From: Proteiniborus sp. MB09-C3
GTDB lineage: Bacteria; Bacillota; Clostridia; Tissierellales; Proteiniboraceae
Direction: 5' to 3'
NCBI RefSeq assembly: GCF_030263895.1
Contig: NZ_CP127161.1
Location: 2,232,001 to 2,296,000 of the forward strand
Length of the DNA: 64,000 bases
Every line of letters starts with the position of its first letter. Position 1 is the stretch's first letter. Below, one piece after another: positions 52,907 to 62,343 of this stretch. The translations under genes were made by a program, and so were the position numbers. Below the pieces are notes generated by a model. It had not been told where the DNA came from. It ran no database searches and worked only from the letters and a program-made list of their open reading frames with translations.

Positions 52907-53848
52907 ATGAAATGGATCGAAGTACAAGTAAAAACCACAGCTGAGGCGGTAGAAACTGTTTCAAGCATATTATATGACGTTGGAGCAGGAGGTTTATCTA
53001 TTGAAGATCCGAATGATATCATTTTGTATGCCAAAAGTGATGAGTGCTGGGATTATATTGAACCTAGCTTATTAGGGCAGCAATATGAAGGAGTAATAGT
53101 AAAGGCGTATTTTCCAGAAAGTGAAGACTTAATAGATAAGATTGAATTAATAAAGCAAAATGTTGAAAAAATTCCTCAATATAATTTGGACAAAGGTCTT
53201 GGGGAGGTTACTACATCAGAGGTTTATGAGAAAGATTGGGCAGAGGCATGGAAGAAATATTACAAGCCTAAAAAAATAGGAGACAGAATAGTCATAAAAC
53301 CTTCTTGGGAGGAATATGAGAAAGAGGATAATGATATAGTATTAGAGCTTGACCCAGGCATGGCATTTGGTACTGGAACTCATGAAACCACTATGTTATG
53401 TATTAGGCAACTAGAAAAATACATAAGTTCAGGACAGACTGTTTTTGATGTAGGATGTGGAAGTGGGATATTATCCATAGCGGCAGCAAAACTTGGCGCA
53501 AAAAGAGTCGTAGCTGTAGATTTAGATGAACTAGCTATCAAAGTAACAAATGAAAATGCTAAAATAAATCATGTTGATGATACTATAGATGTCAGACATG
53601 GAAATTTACTAGATGTAGTTAGTGAAACTTCAGATATTATTGTAGCGAATATCATTGCTGAGATTATTGTAATTTTAACTAAGGATATAAAAAAATTCTT
53701 GAAAAAAGATGGAATATTCATTACATCTGGAATAATACATGAAAAAATAGATATGGTTAAAGAAGCTATTATGGCAGAAGGACTAAGCATAATAGACACA
53801 ATAATTCTGGGTGAGTGGGCTAGCGTAGTAGCTAAGTTGGGAGAATAA
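52907..53848 (+). CDS. prmA: Ribosomal protein L11 methyltransferase
   Basis: 313 residues from ATG 52907 (MKWIEVQVKT, the family start); an upstream ATG at 52889 would add six residues. N-terminal substrate-recognition domain, then SAM-binding VFDVGCGSGILSIAAAKLGA and a catalytic IVANIIAEIIV region (NxxA-type motif). Methylates L11 on the large subunit. A TATAAT at 52851-52856 sits within an 8-bp inverted repeat (TATACCCC / GGGGTATA). rsmE begins five bases after the stop. Confidence 0.93.
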   Translation: MKWIEVQVKTTAEAVETVSSILYDVGAGGLSIEDPNDIILYAKSDECWDYIEPSLLGQQYEGVIVKAYFPESEDLIDKIELIKQNVEKIPQYNLDKGLGEVTTSEVYEKDWAEAWKKYYKPKKIGDRIVIKPSWEEYEKEDNDIVLELDPGMAFGTGTHETTMLCIRQLEKYISSGQTVFDVGCGSGILSIAAAKLGAKRVVAVDLDELAIKVTNENAKINHVDDTIDVRHGNLLDVVSETSDIIVANIIAEIIVILTKDIKKFLKKDGIFITSGIIHEKIDMVKEAIMAEGLSIIDTIILGEWASVVAKLGE

Positions 53849-53853
53849 ACAGT

Positions 53854-54600
53854 ATGCATAGATTTTTCGTTGATAAAGAGAATATACGGGATAATAAAGT
53901 GGCTATAATAGGCGAGGATGTAAAACATATAAGAAATGTCTTAAGATTAAAAGAAGAAGACATTATATCCATATGTGATAAACAGGGAATGGATTATATT
54001 GCAGAGATTATAGATTTATCTAAGGAAAAAGTAGTCTGTGATATTATAGAGACTAAAATATCAAACTCAGAGCCTCCAATTGAAGTGATATTATATCAAG
54101 GAATCGCTAAGTCTACTAAAATGGATTTGATTATACAAAAATCTACGGAGGTAGGAGTAGCTAAGATAGTTCCCGTTATAACAGATAGAACTATAGTAAA
54201 GATTCAAGATAGAAAAAAAGAAGAAAATAAGCTGGAAAGATGGAATAAGATAACAGAGGAGGCAGCAAAGCAAAGCAAGAGAGGCATAATTCCAGAGGTT
54301 TGCCAGATACTTTCCTTTAATGAGATGTTAGAAACCTTGAAAAATAATGGTATTATAATAGTTCCTTATGAAAATGAAGAAAACATAGGAATTAAAGAAA
54401 TATTAAGAGGCGCAGCTAATAAGAAAATAAATATTGTAATTGGACCAGAGGGTGGATTTGAAGAAGAGGAAATTGAATTGCTAAAAGCTATTGGTGCTCA
54501 TATAGTTTCTCTTGGTCCTAGAATACTGAGAACAGAAACTGCAGGACTTGTCACATCTGCAATAGTATTATACGAACTCGGAGATTTAGGGGTGATTTAA
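53854..54600 (+). CDS. rsmE: 16S rRNA m3U1498 methyltransferase
   Basis: SPOUT-class methyltransferase, 248 residues. N-terminal PUA-like part (MHRFFVDKENI...HIRNVLRLKEEDIISICD), then the knotted domain with IVIGPEGGFEEEEIELL and LGPRILRTETAGLVTSAIVLYELG. The TAA stop overlaps the mtaB ATG by one base. Part of the conserved prmA-rsmE-mtaB block. Confidence 0.95.
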   Translation: MHRFFVDKENIRDNKVAIIGEDVKHIRNVLRLKEEDIISICDKQGMDYIAEIIDLSKEKVVCDIIETKISNSEPPIEVILYQGIAKSTKMDLIIQKSTEVGVAKIVPVITDRTIVKIQDRKKEENKLERWNKITEEAAKQSKRGIIPEVCQILSFNEMLETLKNNGIIIVPYENEENIGIKEILRGAANKKINIVIGPEGGFEEEEIELLKAIGAHIVSLGPRILRTETAGLVTSAIVLYELGDLGVI

Positions 54601-55904
54601 TGAATAAAGTTGCTTTTCATACTCTTGGATGTAAAGTAAATCAATACGAAACAGAGGCAATGGCTGAGCTTTTTGAAAAAAATGGATATGAAATAGTAAA
54701 TGAAGATGAGATTGCAGATGTTTATGTAATAAATACTTGTACTATAACCAATCTTGGAGATAGAAAATCAAGGCAATTTATTCGTCGTGCTAAGAATAAA
54801 AATTCCGAGGCTGTAATTGCTGTCGTAGGCTGCTACGCTCAGACTGCCCCAGAAGAAATAATGAGTATAGGTGAAGTTGATATAGTTATTGGTACAAAGG
54901 ATAGGAATAGAATTGTAGAACTAAGCAAGCAGGTAAGAGAAAACAGAGAAAAAATCAATATTGTAACTGATATTATGAAGCAGCATGAATTTGAAGAGAT
55001 GAAAATTGAGAGCATTGAAGGAAAAACAAGAGCCTTTTTAAAAATACAAGAGGGCTGTAATCAGTATTGTTCATACTGTATAATACCCTATGCACGCGGA
55101 CCAATAAGAAGTAGAAAATTAGATGATATATTATATGAGGTAAAAAAGCTTTCGGAAAATGGATTTAAAGAGGTTGTATTAACTGGTATACATGTAGCTT
55201 CATATGGTAAAGATATGGGAGAAATAAGGCTGATAGACGTTATAGAAAGGGTACATGAAGTTCCTGGCATAGAAAGAATTAGGCTAAGCTCTATAGAACC
55301 AACAATTATGACAAAAGATTTTTTAGATAGATTAATAAAGCTTCCAAAGGTATGTGACCATTTTCATCTTTCATTGCAAAGTGGAAGCAATTCAGTCTTA
55401 GAAAGAATGAATAGAAAATATACAACGGAAGAATATAAAGAAATAGTAGAGTTAATAAGAGAATATATGCCTAATGTAGGTATAACTACAGATATTATTG
55501 TAGGCTTTCCAGGAGAGACAGAGGATGAATTTGTGGAAACATGCAAATTCGTTGATGATATCGGTTTTTCTAGGATTCATGTTTTTCCTTATTCACCTAG
55601 AAAAGGTACACCTGCTGCAAAATATAGAAATCAAATTTCAGGTGATATAAAGCATCAGAGGAGCAAATATCTTATAAGAATAGGTGAGAAAAACACCAAT
55701 AAATTTAATAATAAATTTATTGGAACTATGCTAAATGTATTATTTGAAGAACAGTCAAAGCAAAACTTAGAATTCATAGAAGGTTATACAACAAATTATA
55801 TAAGAGTTTTATCTAAAGGTAATGATTCATTAGAAGGTGAAATATTGCCTGTAAAGCTTGACAAAGTACAAGGAGAAAATTTGATTGGAAAAATACTTTC
55901 CTAA
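54600..55904 (+). CDS. mtaB: tRNA (N6-threonylcarbamoyladenosine37) methylthiotransferase MtaB
   Basis: Converts t6A to ms2t6A at position 37 of tRNAs reading ANN codons. 434 residues with two Fe-S clusters: N-terminal Cys11, Cys47, Cys78 (GCKVNQ, INTCTIT, VGCYAQ) and radical SAM Cys153-x3-Cys157-x2-Cys160 (CNQYCSYC). GITTDIIVGFPGETEDEF and a C-terminal TRAM domain follow. Distinguished from MiaB by the HTLGCKVNQYE start and gene context. Coupled to rsmE. Confidence 0.95.
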   Translation: MNKVAFHTLGCKVNQYETEAMAELFEKNGYEIVNEDEIADVYVINTCTITNLGDRKSRQFIRRAKNKNSEAVIAVVGCYAQTAPEEIMSIGEVDIVIGTKDRNRIVELSKQVRENREKINIVTDIMKQHEFEEMKIESIEGKTRAFLKIQEGCNQYCSYCIIPYARGPIRSRKLDDILYEVKKLSENGFKEVVLTGIHVASYGKDMGEIRLIDVIERVHEVPGIERIRLSSIEPTIMTKDFLDRLIKLPKVCDHFHLSLQSGSNSVLERMNRKYTTEEYKEIVELIREYMPNVGITTDIIVGFPGETEDEFVETCKFVDDIGFSRIHVFPYSPRKGTPAAKYRNQISGDIKHQRSKYLIRIGEKNTNKFNNKFIGTMLNVLFEEQSKQNLEFIEGYTTNYIRVLSKGNDSLEGEILPVKLDKVQGENLIGKILS

Positions 55905-55985
55905 GAAGGATTTTTTTATAGACTTGTTGAATAATATATAGATAAATTCATTTCATATCATAATATATTTAAGGAGGTGAATCGG

Positions 55986-56330
55986 GTGTCTGAGTGTATT
56001 TTTTGTAAAATAATAAATGGTGACATACCTGCAAATAAGGTATATGAAGATGATAAGGTAATTGCTTTTAATGATTTAAACCCGCAATCTCCTACCCATG
56101 TCTTGATAATACCAAAAAAGCATATACCCTCAGTAAACTATATAGATGAGAACAACTCCGATATAATTAGTCATATATTTGTTGCAATAAATAAAATCGC
56201 AAAAGAAAAAGGCTTAGATAATCAAGGCTATAGAATTGTAAATAACTGTGGAGAACTTGGTGGTCAGACAGTAGAGCATATGCATTTTCATTTATTAGGA
56301 GGTAGGCAATTACAATGGCCACCGGGCTAA
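55986..56330 (+). CDS. HIT family nucleotide hydrolase (HinT-like)
   Basis: 114 residues from a GTG at 55986 (AAGGAGG eight bases before). N-terminal CIFC zinc pair (4 and 7), GDIPANKVYEDD, HVLIIPKKHIPS, and the histidine triad EHMHFHLLGG with the closing GRQLQWPPG typical of HinT. Likely hydrolyses adenosine phosphoramidates. Sits between mtaB and rpsU. Confidence 0.93.
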   Translation: MSECIFCKIINGDIPANKVYEDDKVIAFNDLNPQSPTHVLIIPKKHIPSVNYIDENNSDIISHIFVAINKIAKEKGLDNQGYRIVNNCGELGGQTVEHMHFHLLGGRQLQWPPG

Positions 56331-56338
56331 AAATAGAG

Positions 56339-56367
56339 TTGCATAATTCTGATATTTAATGTATAAT
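56339..56367 (+). promoter_or_regulatory. Promoter of rpsU-yqeY
   Basis: TTGCAT (56339-56344), 17 bases, TATAAT (56362-56367). Confidence 0.7.
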
Positions 56368-56443
56368 AATCTAGTGCCGAATTCCACTTACTGCATATAG
56401 TATAGTAAAGACCTGTTGTAGTGGTTGAGGGGAGGGAGAACGA

Positions 56444-56626
56444 ATGTCAGAAATCAAAGTCGGGGAAAACGAATCATTAGATAATGCTCTAAAGAGATTT
56501 AAAAGACAATGTGCTAGATCTGGTGTATTAGCAGAAGTTAGAAAAAGAGAGCATTATGAAAAACCAAGCGTAAGACGTAAGAAAAAATCTGAGGCTGCAA
56601 GAAGAAAGAACTCAAGAACAAGATAA
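56444..56626 (+). CDS. rpsU: 30S ribosomal protein S21
   Basis: 60 residues, very basic, [23 protein letters not shown] start and [12 protein letters not shown] end as expected for Firmicute S21. GGGGAGGGAGA site. yqeY starts 11 bases after the stop. Confidence 0.97.
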   Translation: MSEIKVGENESLDNALKRFKRQCARSGVLAEVRKREHYEKPSVRRKKKSEAARRKNSRTR

Positions 56627-56636
56627 GAGGTGAAAC

Positions 56637-57083
56637 ATGATGTCCCTTAAAGATAGATTAATGGAAGATTTAAAGGTTTCTATGAAAAGTGGGGATAAAA
56701 TCAGAAAAAATGTTGTCACAATGGTAAGGGCAGCTGTTAAGCAAAGAGAAGTTGATGAAAGAATAGAATTAAATGATGAAGCTATTATTGACGTTATCTC
56801 AAAACAGGTAAAACAAAAAAGAGATGCTATTGAAGACTTTAAAAAAGGTCAAAGGCAGGATTTAGTGGAGTTAACGGAAAATGAAATTGACATACTGTTA
56901 GATTACTTACCGCAACAGCTGACTGAATCCGAACTTGATGAAATAGTTAGAGCAGCTATTCAAGAGGTTGGAGCTAATTCAGTTAGAGATATGGGCAAGA
57001 TAATGTCAAATGTAATGCCTAAAATAAAGGGCAGAGCAGATGGTAGCATGGTAAATAATATAGTAAAACAATATTTGAAATAG
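56637..57083 (+). CDS. yqeY: GatB/YqeY domain protein
   Basis: 148-residue YqeY: helical N-terminus with LMEDLKVSMKSGDKIRKNVVTMVRAAVKQREVDE, then the GatB-tail-like end (YLPQQLTESELDEIVRAAI...DMGKIMSNVMPKIKGRADGSMVNNIVKQYL). Thought to bind tRNA; the free-standing function is not settled. GAGGTG precedes tandem ATGs. In B. subtilis nfeD (yqeZ) and floA (yqfA) come next; here a terminator and yqfC do. Confidence 0.93.
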   Translation: MMSLKDRLMEDLKVSMKSGDKIRKNVVTMVRAAVKQREVDERIELNDEAIIDVISKQVKQKRDAIEDFKKGQRQDLVELTENEIDILLDYLPQQLTESELDEIVRAAIQEVGANSVRDMGKIMSNVMPKIKGRADGSMVNNIVKQYLK

Positions 57084-57086
57084 ATG

Positions 57087-57115
57087 AAAACCTGAACATT
57101 TTTTGTTCAGGTTTT
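57087..57115 (+). terminator. Terminator of rpsU-yqeY
   Basis: AAAACCTGAACA / TGTTCAGGTTTT (57087-57098, 57104-57115) with a T loop and T tail. Confidence 0.9.
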
Positions 57116-57168
57116 TCTTAATGTGTTTACCAATCATAGTATGTATTAAGTATTTAGGAAAATTGATG

Positions 57169-57198
57169 AAGGTATGCTTAAGTGGCATGCTTTTTTTT
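57169..57198 (+). terminator. Second hairpin with T run upstream of yqfC
   Basis: GTATGC / GCATGC (57172-57177, 57185-57190), extended by A/G-T pairs, then eight T. A second terminator in the yqeY-yqfC gap; it could end a short untranslated RNA. Confidence 0.55.
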
Positions 57199-57275
57199 AT
57201 TGGCTGAAGGATTTAAACCTCATAAGAATACTAATATTAGAAGGTGCATAGATTTATATATGGGGGAGGATTACT

Positions 57276-57551
57276 GTGAAAAAAAAGATGAATGAAATAA
57301 AATCAAACTTCTCAGAAATACTTGAACTTCCAAAGGATATTATGCTAGATTTACCTAAGGTTACTTTAATAGGAAATCTGCAATTATATATTGAAAACCA
57401 TAAAGGTATTATTGAATATGGAAGCTTAAGGATTAGGGTAAATACAAATGCTGGAATTTTGAGAATATTGGGAAAAAACATGGTGATAAAGACAATAGTA
57501 ACTGAGGAAATAATCATTGTTGGAGAAATAGAATCAGTAGAATTTACATAA
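57276..57551 (+). CDS. yqfC: Sporulation protein YqfC (YabP/YqfC family)
   Basis: 91 residues of the YabP/YqfC family: LELPKDIMLDLPKVTLIGNLQLYIENHKGIIEYGSLRIRVNTNAGILRILGKNMVIK. Mother-cell sporulation protein in Bacillus. The GTG start has GGGGGAGGA seven bases upstream. yqfD starts 15 bases later, the conserved pair. Confidence 0.93.
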   Translation: MKKKMNEIKSNFSEILELPKDIMLDLPKVTLIGNLQLYIENHKGIIEYGSLRIRVNTNAGILRILGKNMVIKTIVTEEIIIVGEIESVEFT

Positions 57552-57565
57552 TAGGGGGTGAAGCA

Positions 57566-58750
57566 GTGCTAGTTATTCGCATATGGAATTATTTTCGTGG
57601 ATATGTTATTATAAAAATTGAAGGACTTACTCTTGAAAAGTTTATTAATCTGGCAATATCTAAAAACATTATTTTATGGGATATAATAAGAATTGACTAC
57701 ACTACTTTGAAGGCAAAAGTCAGTGTTGCAGGTTTTAAAGAGTTAAGAGATGTTGTACAAAAAGTAGGATGTAGGGTGAGTGTTGTAGAAAAAAAAGGAT
57801 ATCCTTTTTTTATCAATAAATTTAAGTACAGGAAGATGCTTGCTTTAGGCTCAGTAATATCAATTTCCTTAGTTATTTTTTTTACGTCTTTTATTTGGAG
57901 AATTGATATTGTTGGGAATGAAAGAATAAAAGATGAAGAAATAACCAATGTTTTATTATCCATGAATGTTAAGGAAGGAATAAGAAAAAGTGCTGCAAAA
58001 AAGCTAGATATCAGCAATGGACTATTGTTGAATATTCAAGACTTATCATTTGCTAATGTGGAAATACGCGGAACAAAAATGATTATAGAAGTTAAGGAAA
58101 GAGCTTTGTCTCAGGTGGATATAAAAGAAGATACGCCTTGTAACATAGTTGCTTCAAAAAAAGCAGTTATTGAGAAGATAGTAGTGAAAAATGGAAAAGC
58201 ATTAGTTGAGAAGGGAGATGTTGTAAAGGAAGGTCAGGTTTTAATAACTGGAATTGTGAAAGATGAAAACCTAGCATCGCCACTTTTCGTTCACTCTGAG
58301 GGAATTGTATTTGCAAGAACTAAATACACTGAAATAATAGAAGAACCAATAATTAAGTTTATTGATGAGGAAACAGGCAAAACTTTTACCACAAGAGAAA
58401 TTGTAATTGGAAGCAAAAGGATTCAGCTTATGAATGGAGAAATACCTTTTGAGAACTATGTAGAAGAAAAAAAAGTTAAAGAAATTGGAGATTTAGGAAT
58501 CATAAAATTACCAATAATAACAATTCAACACATATATAAGGAAGTAGAAAGGACAAAAATAAAACAGGATGTTGATGCACTGAAGCAAATTACAGCAGTG
58601 CAAGGAACACAGCAGTTAATGGAAAAAATCCCAAAGGAATCAAATGTAATTTCAAAAGATGTTAGATATAGTATAGAAGATAATCTATTAATCACAGAGA
58701 TAATCGTTGAGGTAAGCGAGGATATAGGTGTTAAAGAAAAAATAAACTAA
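57566..58750 (+). CDS. yqfD: Sporulation protein YqfD (SpoIV-like)
   Basis: 394 residues: soluble N-terminal part, one membrane helix (about 90-112, MLALGSVISISLVIFFTSFIW), then a POTRA-like/external region with RIDIVGNERIKDEEI. Fits YqfD. GTG start with GGGGGTGA. Sporulation role by family; biochemical function unknown. phoH follows after 21 bases. Confidence 0.92.
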   Translation: MLVIRIWNYFRGYVIIKIEGLTLEKFINLAISKNIILWDIIRIDYTTLKAKVSVAGFKELRDVVQKVGCRVSVVEKKGYPFFINKFKYRKMLALGSVISISLVIFFTSFIWRIDIVGNERIKDEEITNVLLSMNVKEGIRKSAAKKLDISNGLLLNIQDLSFANVEIRGTKMIIEVKERALSQVDIKEDTPCNIVASKKAVIEKIVVKNGKALVEKGDVVKEGQVLITGIVKDENLASPLFVHSEGIVFARTKYTEIIEEPIIKFIDEETGKTFTTREIVIGSKRIQLMNGEIPFENYVEEKKVKEIGDLGIIKLPIITIQHIYKEVERTKIKQDVDALKQITAVQGTQQLMEKIPKESNVISKDVRYSIEDNLLITEIIVEVSEDIGVKEKIN

Positions 58751-58771
58751 TGGTAAGCAGGAGGACTAATA

Positions 58772-59749
58772 TTGGAAAGAGAGACACAAGAAAGAAGAGT
58801 AAGCATAAATAAAAATGATTGTGCTTCAGAGCTCTTCGGAAGCTTTGATGAGAATATAAAATTAATTGAGAGAGAACTTAATGTTGATATTGTTTCTAGG
58901 GAAGGAGAAATTAGAATAATAGGTGACGAGCCTAAAATTTCCTTTGCTGAAAAGCTAATAAATAGTCTTATTGAAATAATTAAGAAGCAAGGAAGATTAA
59001 CTAAGCAGGAAATCACATATGCTATTCAACTTGTTTTAGAAGGACAGGAAGATACTTTAAAAGAGTTATTAGATCAGATAGTTTGCATTACCGCATCTGG
59101 AAAAACTATTAAACCTAAAACCATTGGACAAAAGATATACGTAAATTCAATTAAAGATAATGATATTGTATTTGGTATAGGGCCAGCAGGTACAGGAAAG
59201 ACTTATTTGGCTATGGCAATGGCCGTATCTGCATTTAAAAACAAAGAAGTAAATAGGATAATTTTGACTAGACCTGCTGTCGAAGCAGGAGAAAGCTTAG
59301 GGTTTCTTCCAGGTGATTTACAAGAAAAGGTAGATCCCTATCTAAGACCATTATATGATGCATTGTATGACATACTTGGCCCAGAAACTTATGCAAAATA
59401 CATGGAAAGAGGATTAATCGAAGTTGCTCCATTGGCTTATATGAGAGGAAGAACACTGGACTCTTCATTTGTCATTCTCGATGAAGCTCAAAATACAACT
59501 AATGAACAAATGAAAATGTTTCTTACAAGATTAGGATTTGGTTCAAAGGCTATAATAACAGGTGATATAACACAGATTGATTTACCTAAAGGAAAAAGCT
59601 CTGGACTAAAGCAAGTTACAAATATACTAAAGAATATTAAAGGAATTGATTTCGTATATTTAACAAAAAAGGATGTTATAAGACATCAGCTTGTGCAACG
59701 AATTATTGAAGCTTATGATAAATATGAGGATAATGGAGAGACTTGTTAA
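58772..59749 (+). CDS. phoH: PhoH-like ATPase
   Basis: 325 residues: N-terminal KH-like/PhoH N region (NIKLIERELNVDIVSREGEIRIIGDE), then the ATPase with Walker A GPAGTGKTYLAMAMA, RPAVEAGESLGFLPG, and Walker B VILDEAQNTT. Ends with ITQIDLPKGKSSGL. TTG start with AGGAGG. PhoH ATPases are linked to RNA metabolism with YbeY, which is encoded two genes on. Confidence 0.95.
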   Translation: MERETQERRVSINKNDCASELFGSFDENIKLIERELNVDIVSREGEIRIIGDEPKISFAEKLINSLIEIIKKQGRLTKQEITYAIQLVLEGQEDTLKELLDQIVCITASGKTIKPKTIGQKIYVNSIKDNDIVFGIGPAGTGKTYLAMAMAVSAFKNKEVNRIILTRPAVEAGESLGFLPGDLQEKVDPYLRPLYDALYDILGPETYAKYMERGLIEVAPLAYMRGRTLDSSFVILDEAQNTTNEQMKMFLTRLGFGSKAIITGDITQIDLPKGKSSGLKQVTNILKNIKGIDFVYLTKKDVIRHQLVQRIIEAYDKYEDNGETC

Positions 59750-59771
59750 TAAATGAACAAGGAGGGGTTTT

Positions 59772-61868
59772 ATGGTTTCAAATAAGAAAAAGGAGGACAA
59801 ACCACCTAAAAATCATATATTGGCTTTCTTTAGTAAAACCATAATAAAGCAAATACTGCTTGCTTTGGTGTTTACTGTACTCATGTATTTCATTGTCGGC
59901 AGCAGTATGGCACCAGAAAGGATAACTGTTAAAGTAGGAGACCTAGCCCCAGAAGATATTAGAGCTACTAAAGAAATGGTTGATGAGATAACAACTGAGC
60001 AACAAAAAGAAGAGGCTATGAAAAGAGTTGAGCCAAGATATAGGGTGGAGACTTCAGTTCAGGTCAAGATTAAAAATGATATTAACAGTTTTTTTATTAC
60101 ATTAAAAGAAGTTAGAAGTTTAGAAGAAGAAACTTATGCCGATAAGATGGAGATCCTTCAAAAAGGGTCCAACATCGAGCTAGACCAAAATGAATATGGT
60201 ATTGCCTTGACAATATCTGATGAAATTTTAGCAACTCTTGAGAACAATGTACAGGATATGGTAAGCCAAGTTATGGGTATGGGGATAAAAGAAGAAGAAC
60301 TAGAATATGAGAAACAAAGTATATCAAGAAACTTTGAAGAATTGGAGCATCTTTCAGATAACGCTAAAAATTTAGGAATAAGTATTATTGAAAAAACTAT
60401 TCAACCAAATAGATTTTTAGATGTAGAAACTACTTTACAAAAAAGAAAAGAGGCTGCTGATCAGGTTGCACCTGCAATTATTAAAGAAGGTCAAATAATT
60501 GTAGAGAAGAAACAGCCTATTGATGAAAGAATCTATTCGCTAGTGAAAAAGACGGGATTATTAAAGGAGACAGAGGGTCCAGATTATAAACTTATTCTAG
60601 GAACAATAATAATTATTTTGATACTAGAAGGACTAATCGTGTCATATTTATATATTTTTGAAAGACGGGTTTTCCGTGATGTAAAGCTATTACTAGTATT
60701 AGCCATAATAATCCTAGCAACTACAGCTATATCTAAAAGCATGTATAGAATATCGGAATATCTGATGCCAATTTCATTAGCCACAATGCTTATTTCTATT
60801 TTGATTAACCCGAAACTAGCTATACTAGTGAACATGGTTACTTCGATTTTCATTGGAACTATAACTGCTAATGATATAAATACCATCATTATTCTTCTTA
60901 TAGGAGGTACTGTAGGAACATTTGCTATAATAAATACCCATCAGAGATATAATATAGTATTGACAGGGCTAATTGTGAGTGTAGTTAACATATTTACTAT
61001 TTGTGCATTTGGTTTTATTCATGGTGTAGAATTAAGAGAGATATTATTCACCAGTATGTATGGTGCTATAAATGGATTGTTTAGTGCTGTATTGACTATA
61101 GGCTCTTTGCCACTATGGGAAAGTCTGTTTGACATATTAACTCCTCTAAAGCTTTTAGAGCTATCTAATCCAAATCAGCCTTTATTGAAAAGATTACTTG
61201 TTGAGACTCCTGGTACTTATCATCATAGCATAATAGTTGGTAATCTTAGTGAGGCTGCTGCTGAGGAAGTAGAGGGCAATCCTTTAATAGCAAGAGTTGG
61301 AGCTTATTATCATGATGTTGGAAAGCTTAAAAGGCCTTTCTTTTTTAAAGAAAATCAGTATAATGGAGAAAATCCTCATGATAAGATTAATCCTAGCCTA
61401 AGTACCTTGATTATTACTAATCACACAAAGGATGGGGATGAACTGGCTAAAAAGTATAAGCTTCCAAGTGCTATAAGAGACATAATTATCCAACATCATG
61501 GTCAAACACTAGTTGCTTATTTTTATCATAAGGCTTTAAACAGCGAAAATGGAGATACAGTAAAGGCTGAAAGTTTCAGGTATGCTGGGCCTAAGCCACA
61601 AACTAAAGAGGCTGCAATAGTAATGTTGGCTGATTCTGTAGAAGCGGCAGCGAGAGCTATGCCTGAACCATCAAAGGGTAAAATTGAAGGATTAGTTAGA
61701 CAGATAATAAAGGATAAATTAAATGATGGACAGCTTGATGAATGTGGATTGACTTTAAAGGATCTAAATGCTATTGCAAATGCTTTTGTAAGGGTATTAC
61801 TGGGGATATTCCACGAAAGGATTGAGTATCCAAAGCTTGACTTAGCTGAGTTGAAGGGAGATAGTTAA
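59772..61868 (+). CDS. pgpH: 7TM-HD family cyclic-di-AMP phosphodiesterase (PgpH/YqfF)
   Basis: 698 residues: a first membrane helix (about 21-45), a long external 7TMR-HDED domain, seven more helices (about 270-450), and a cytosolic HD domain with HHSIIVGNLSEAAAEE, GAYYHDVGKLKRP and IIQHHGQTLVAYFYH. Full-length PgpH architecture; hydrolyses c-di-AMP in Listeria and Bacillus relatives. GGAGGGG precedes the ATG. ybeY begins at the base after the stop. Confidence 0.94.
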   Translation: MVSNKKKEDKPPKNHILAFFSKTIIKQILLALVFTVLMYFIVGSSMAPERITVKVGDLAPEDIRATKEMVDEITTEQQKEEAMKRVEPRYRVETSVQVKIKNDINSFFITLKEVRSLEEETYADKMEILQKGSNIELDQNEYGIALTISDEILATLENNVQDMVSQVMGMGIKEEELEYEKQSISRNFEELEHLSDNAKNLGISIIEKTIQPNRFLDVETTLQKRKEAADQVAPAIIKEGQIIVEKKQPIDERIYSLVKKTGLLKETEGPDYKLILGTIIIILILEGLIVSYLYIFERRVFRDVKLLLVLAIIILATTAISKSMYRISEYLMPISLATMLISILINPKLAILVNMVTSIFIGTITANDINTIIILLIGGTVGTFAIINTHQRYNIVLTGLIVSVVNIFTICAFGFIHGVELREILFTSMYGAINGLFSAVLTIGSLPLWESLFDILTPLKLLELSNPNQPLLKRLLVETPGTYHHSIIVGNLSEAAAEEVEGNPLIARVGAYYHDVGKLKRPFFFKENQYNGENPHDKINPSLSTLIITNHTKDGDELAKKYKLPSAIRDIIIQHHGQTLVAYFYHKALNSENGDTVKAESFRYAGPKPQTKEAAIVMLADSVEAAARAMPEPSKGKIEGLVRQIIKDKLNDGQLDECGLTLKDLNAIANAFVRVLLGIFHERIEYPKLDLAELKGDS

Positions 61869-62324
61869 ATGGAAGCAGTAATTGATAATTCTCAAGAAAA
61901 AGTATATATAGATGATTCTATTAATGAATTGATTGAAAAGGTAGTATTAGAATGTTTACAGCAGGAGGGCAAAAGTACTGACTATGAAGTCAGTATCACA
62001 TTTGTAGATGATGAAGAAATTAGAGAGCTTAACAGAGAATATCGTGATGTAGATAAATCCACCGATGTTCTATCTTTTCCCTTAGATGAAAATGAATTTG
62101 ATATACCTGGAGATACTCTTCTTGGGGATATAGTGATTTCGGCGGAGACTGCAAAAAGACAGTCCGAGGAATATGGACATTCATTAGAAAGAGAAATTGC
62201 ATATCTTACAGCTCACAGTATGTTCCATTTAATGGGATATGATCATATGAATGAAACTGATAAGCATGTTATGAGGGATAAAGAAAAGAAAGTTATGATG
62301 TCTTTAGGTATTTTTAGAAATTAA
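61869..62324 (+). CDS. ybeY: Endoribonuclease YbeY
   Basis: 151 residues, 16S rRNA maturation and ribosome quality-control metalloenzyme. Zinc motif AHSMFHLMGYDH (HxxxHxxxxxH) near 119-130, preceded by STDVLSFPLDE and LGDIVISAE. No gap after pgpH, so translation is coupled; GGAGAT is inside the pgpH end. Confidence 0.95.
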   Translation: MEAVIDNSQEKVYIDDSINELIEKVVLECLQQEGKSTDYEVSITFVDDEEIRELNREYRDVDKSTDVLSFPLDENEFDIPGDTLLGDIVISAETAKRQSEEYGHSLEREIAYLTAHSMFHLMGYDHMNETDKHVMRDKEKKVMMSLGIFRN

Positions 62325-62343
62325 TTTAGATAGGTGTTGCCAT

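Noticed and set aside
57160-57210. 13-codon ORF (MKVCLSGM...) in the yqeY-yqfC gap
   Set aside because: No ribosome binding site, and it overlaps a hairpin with a T run; best read as a terminator.
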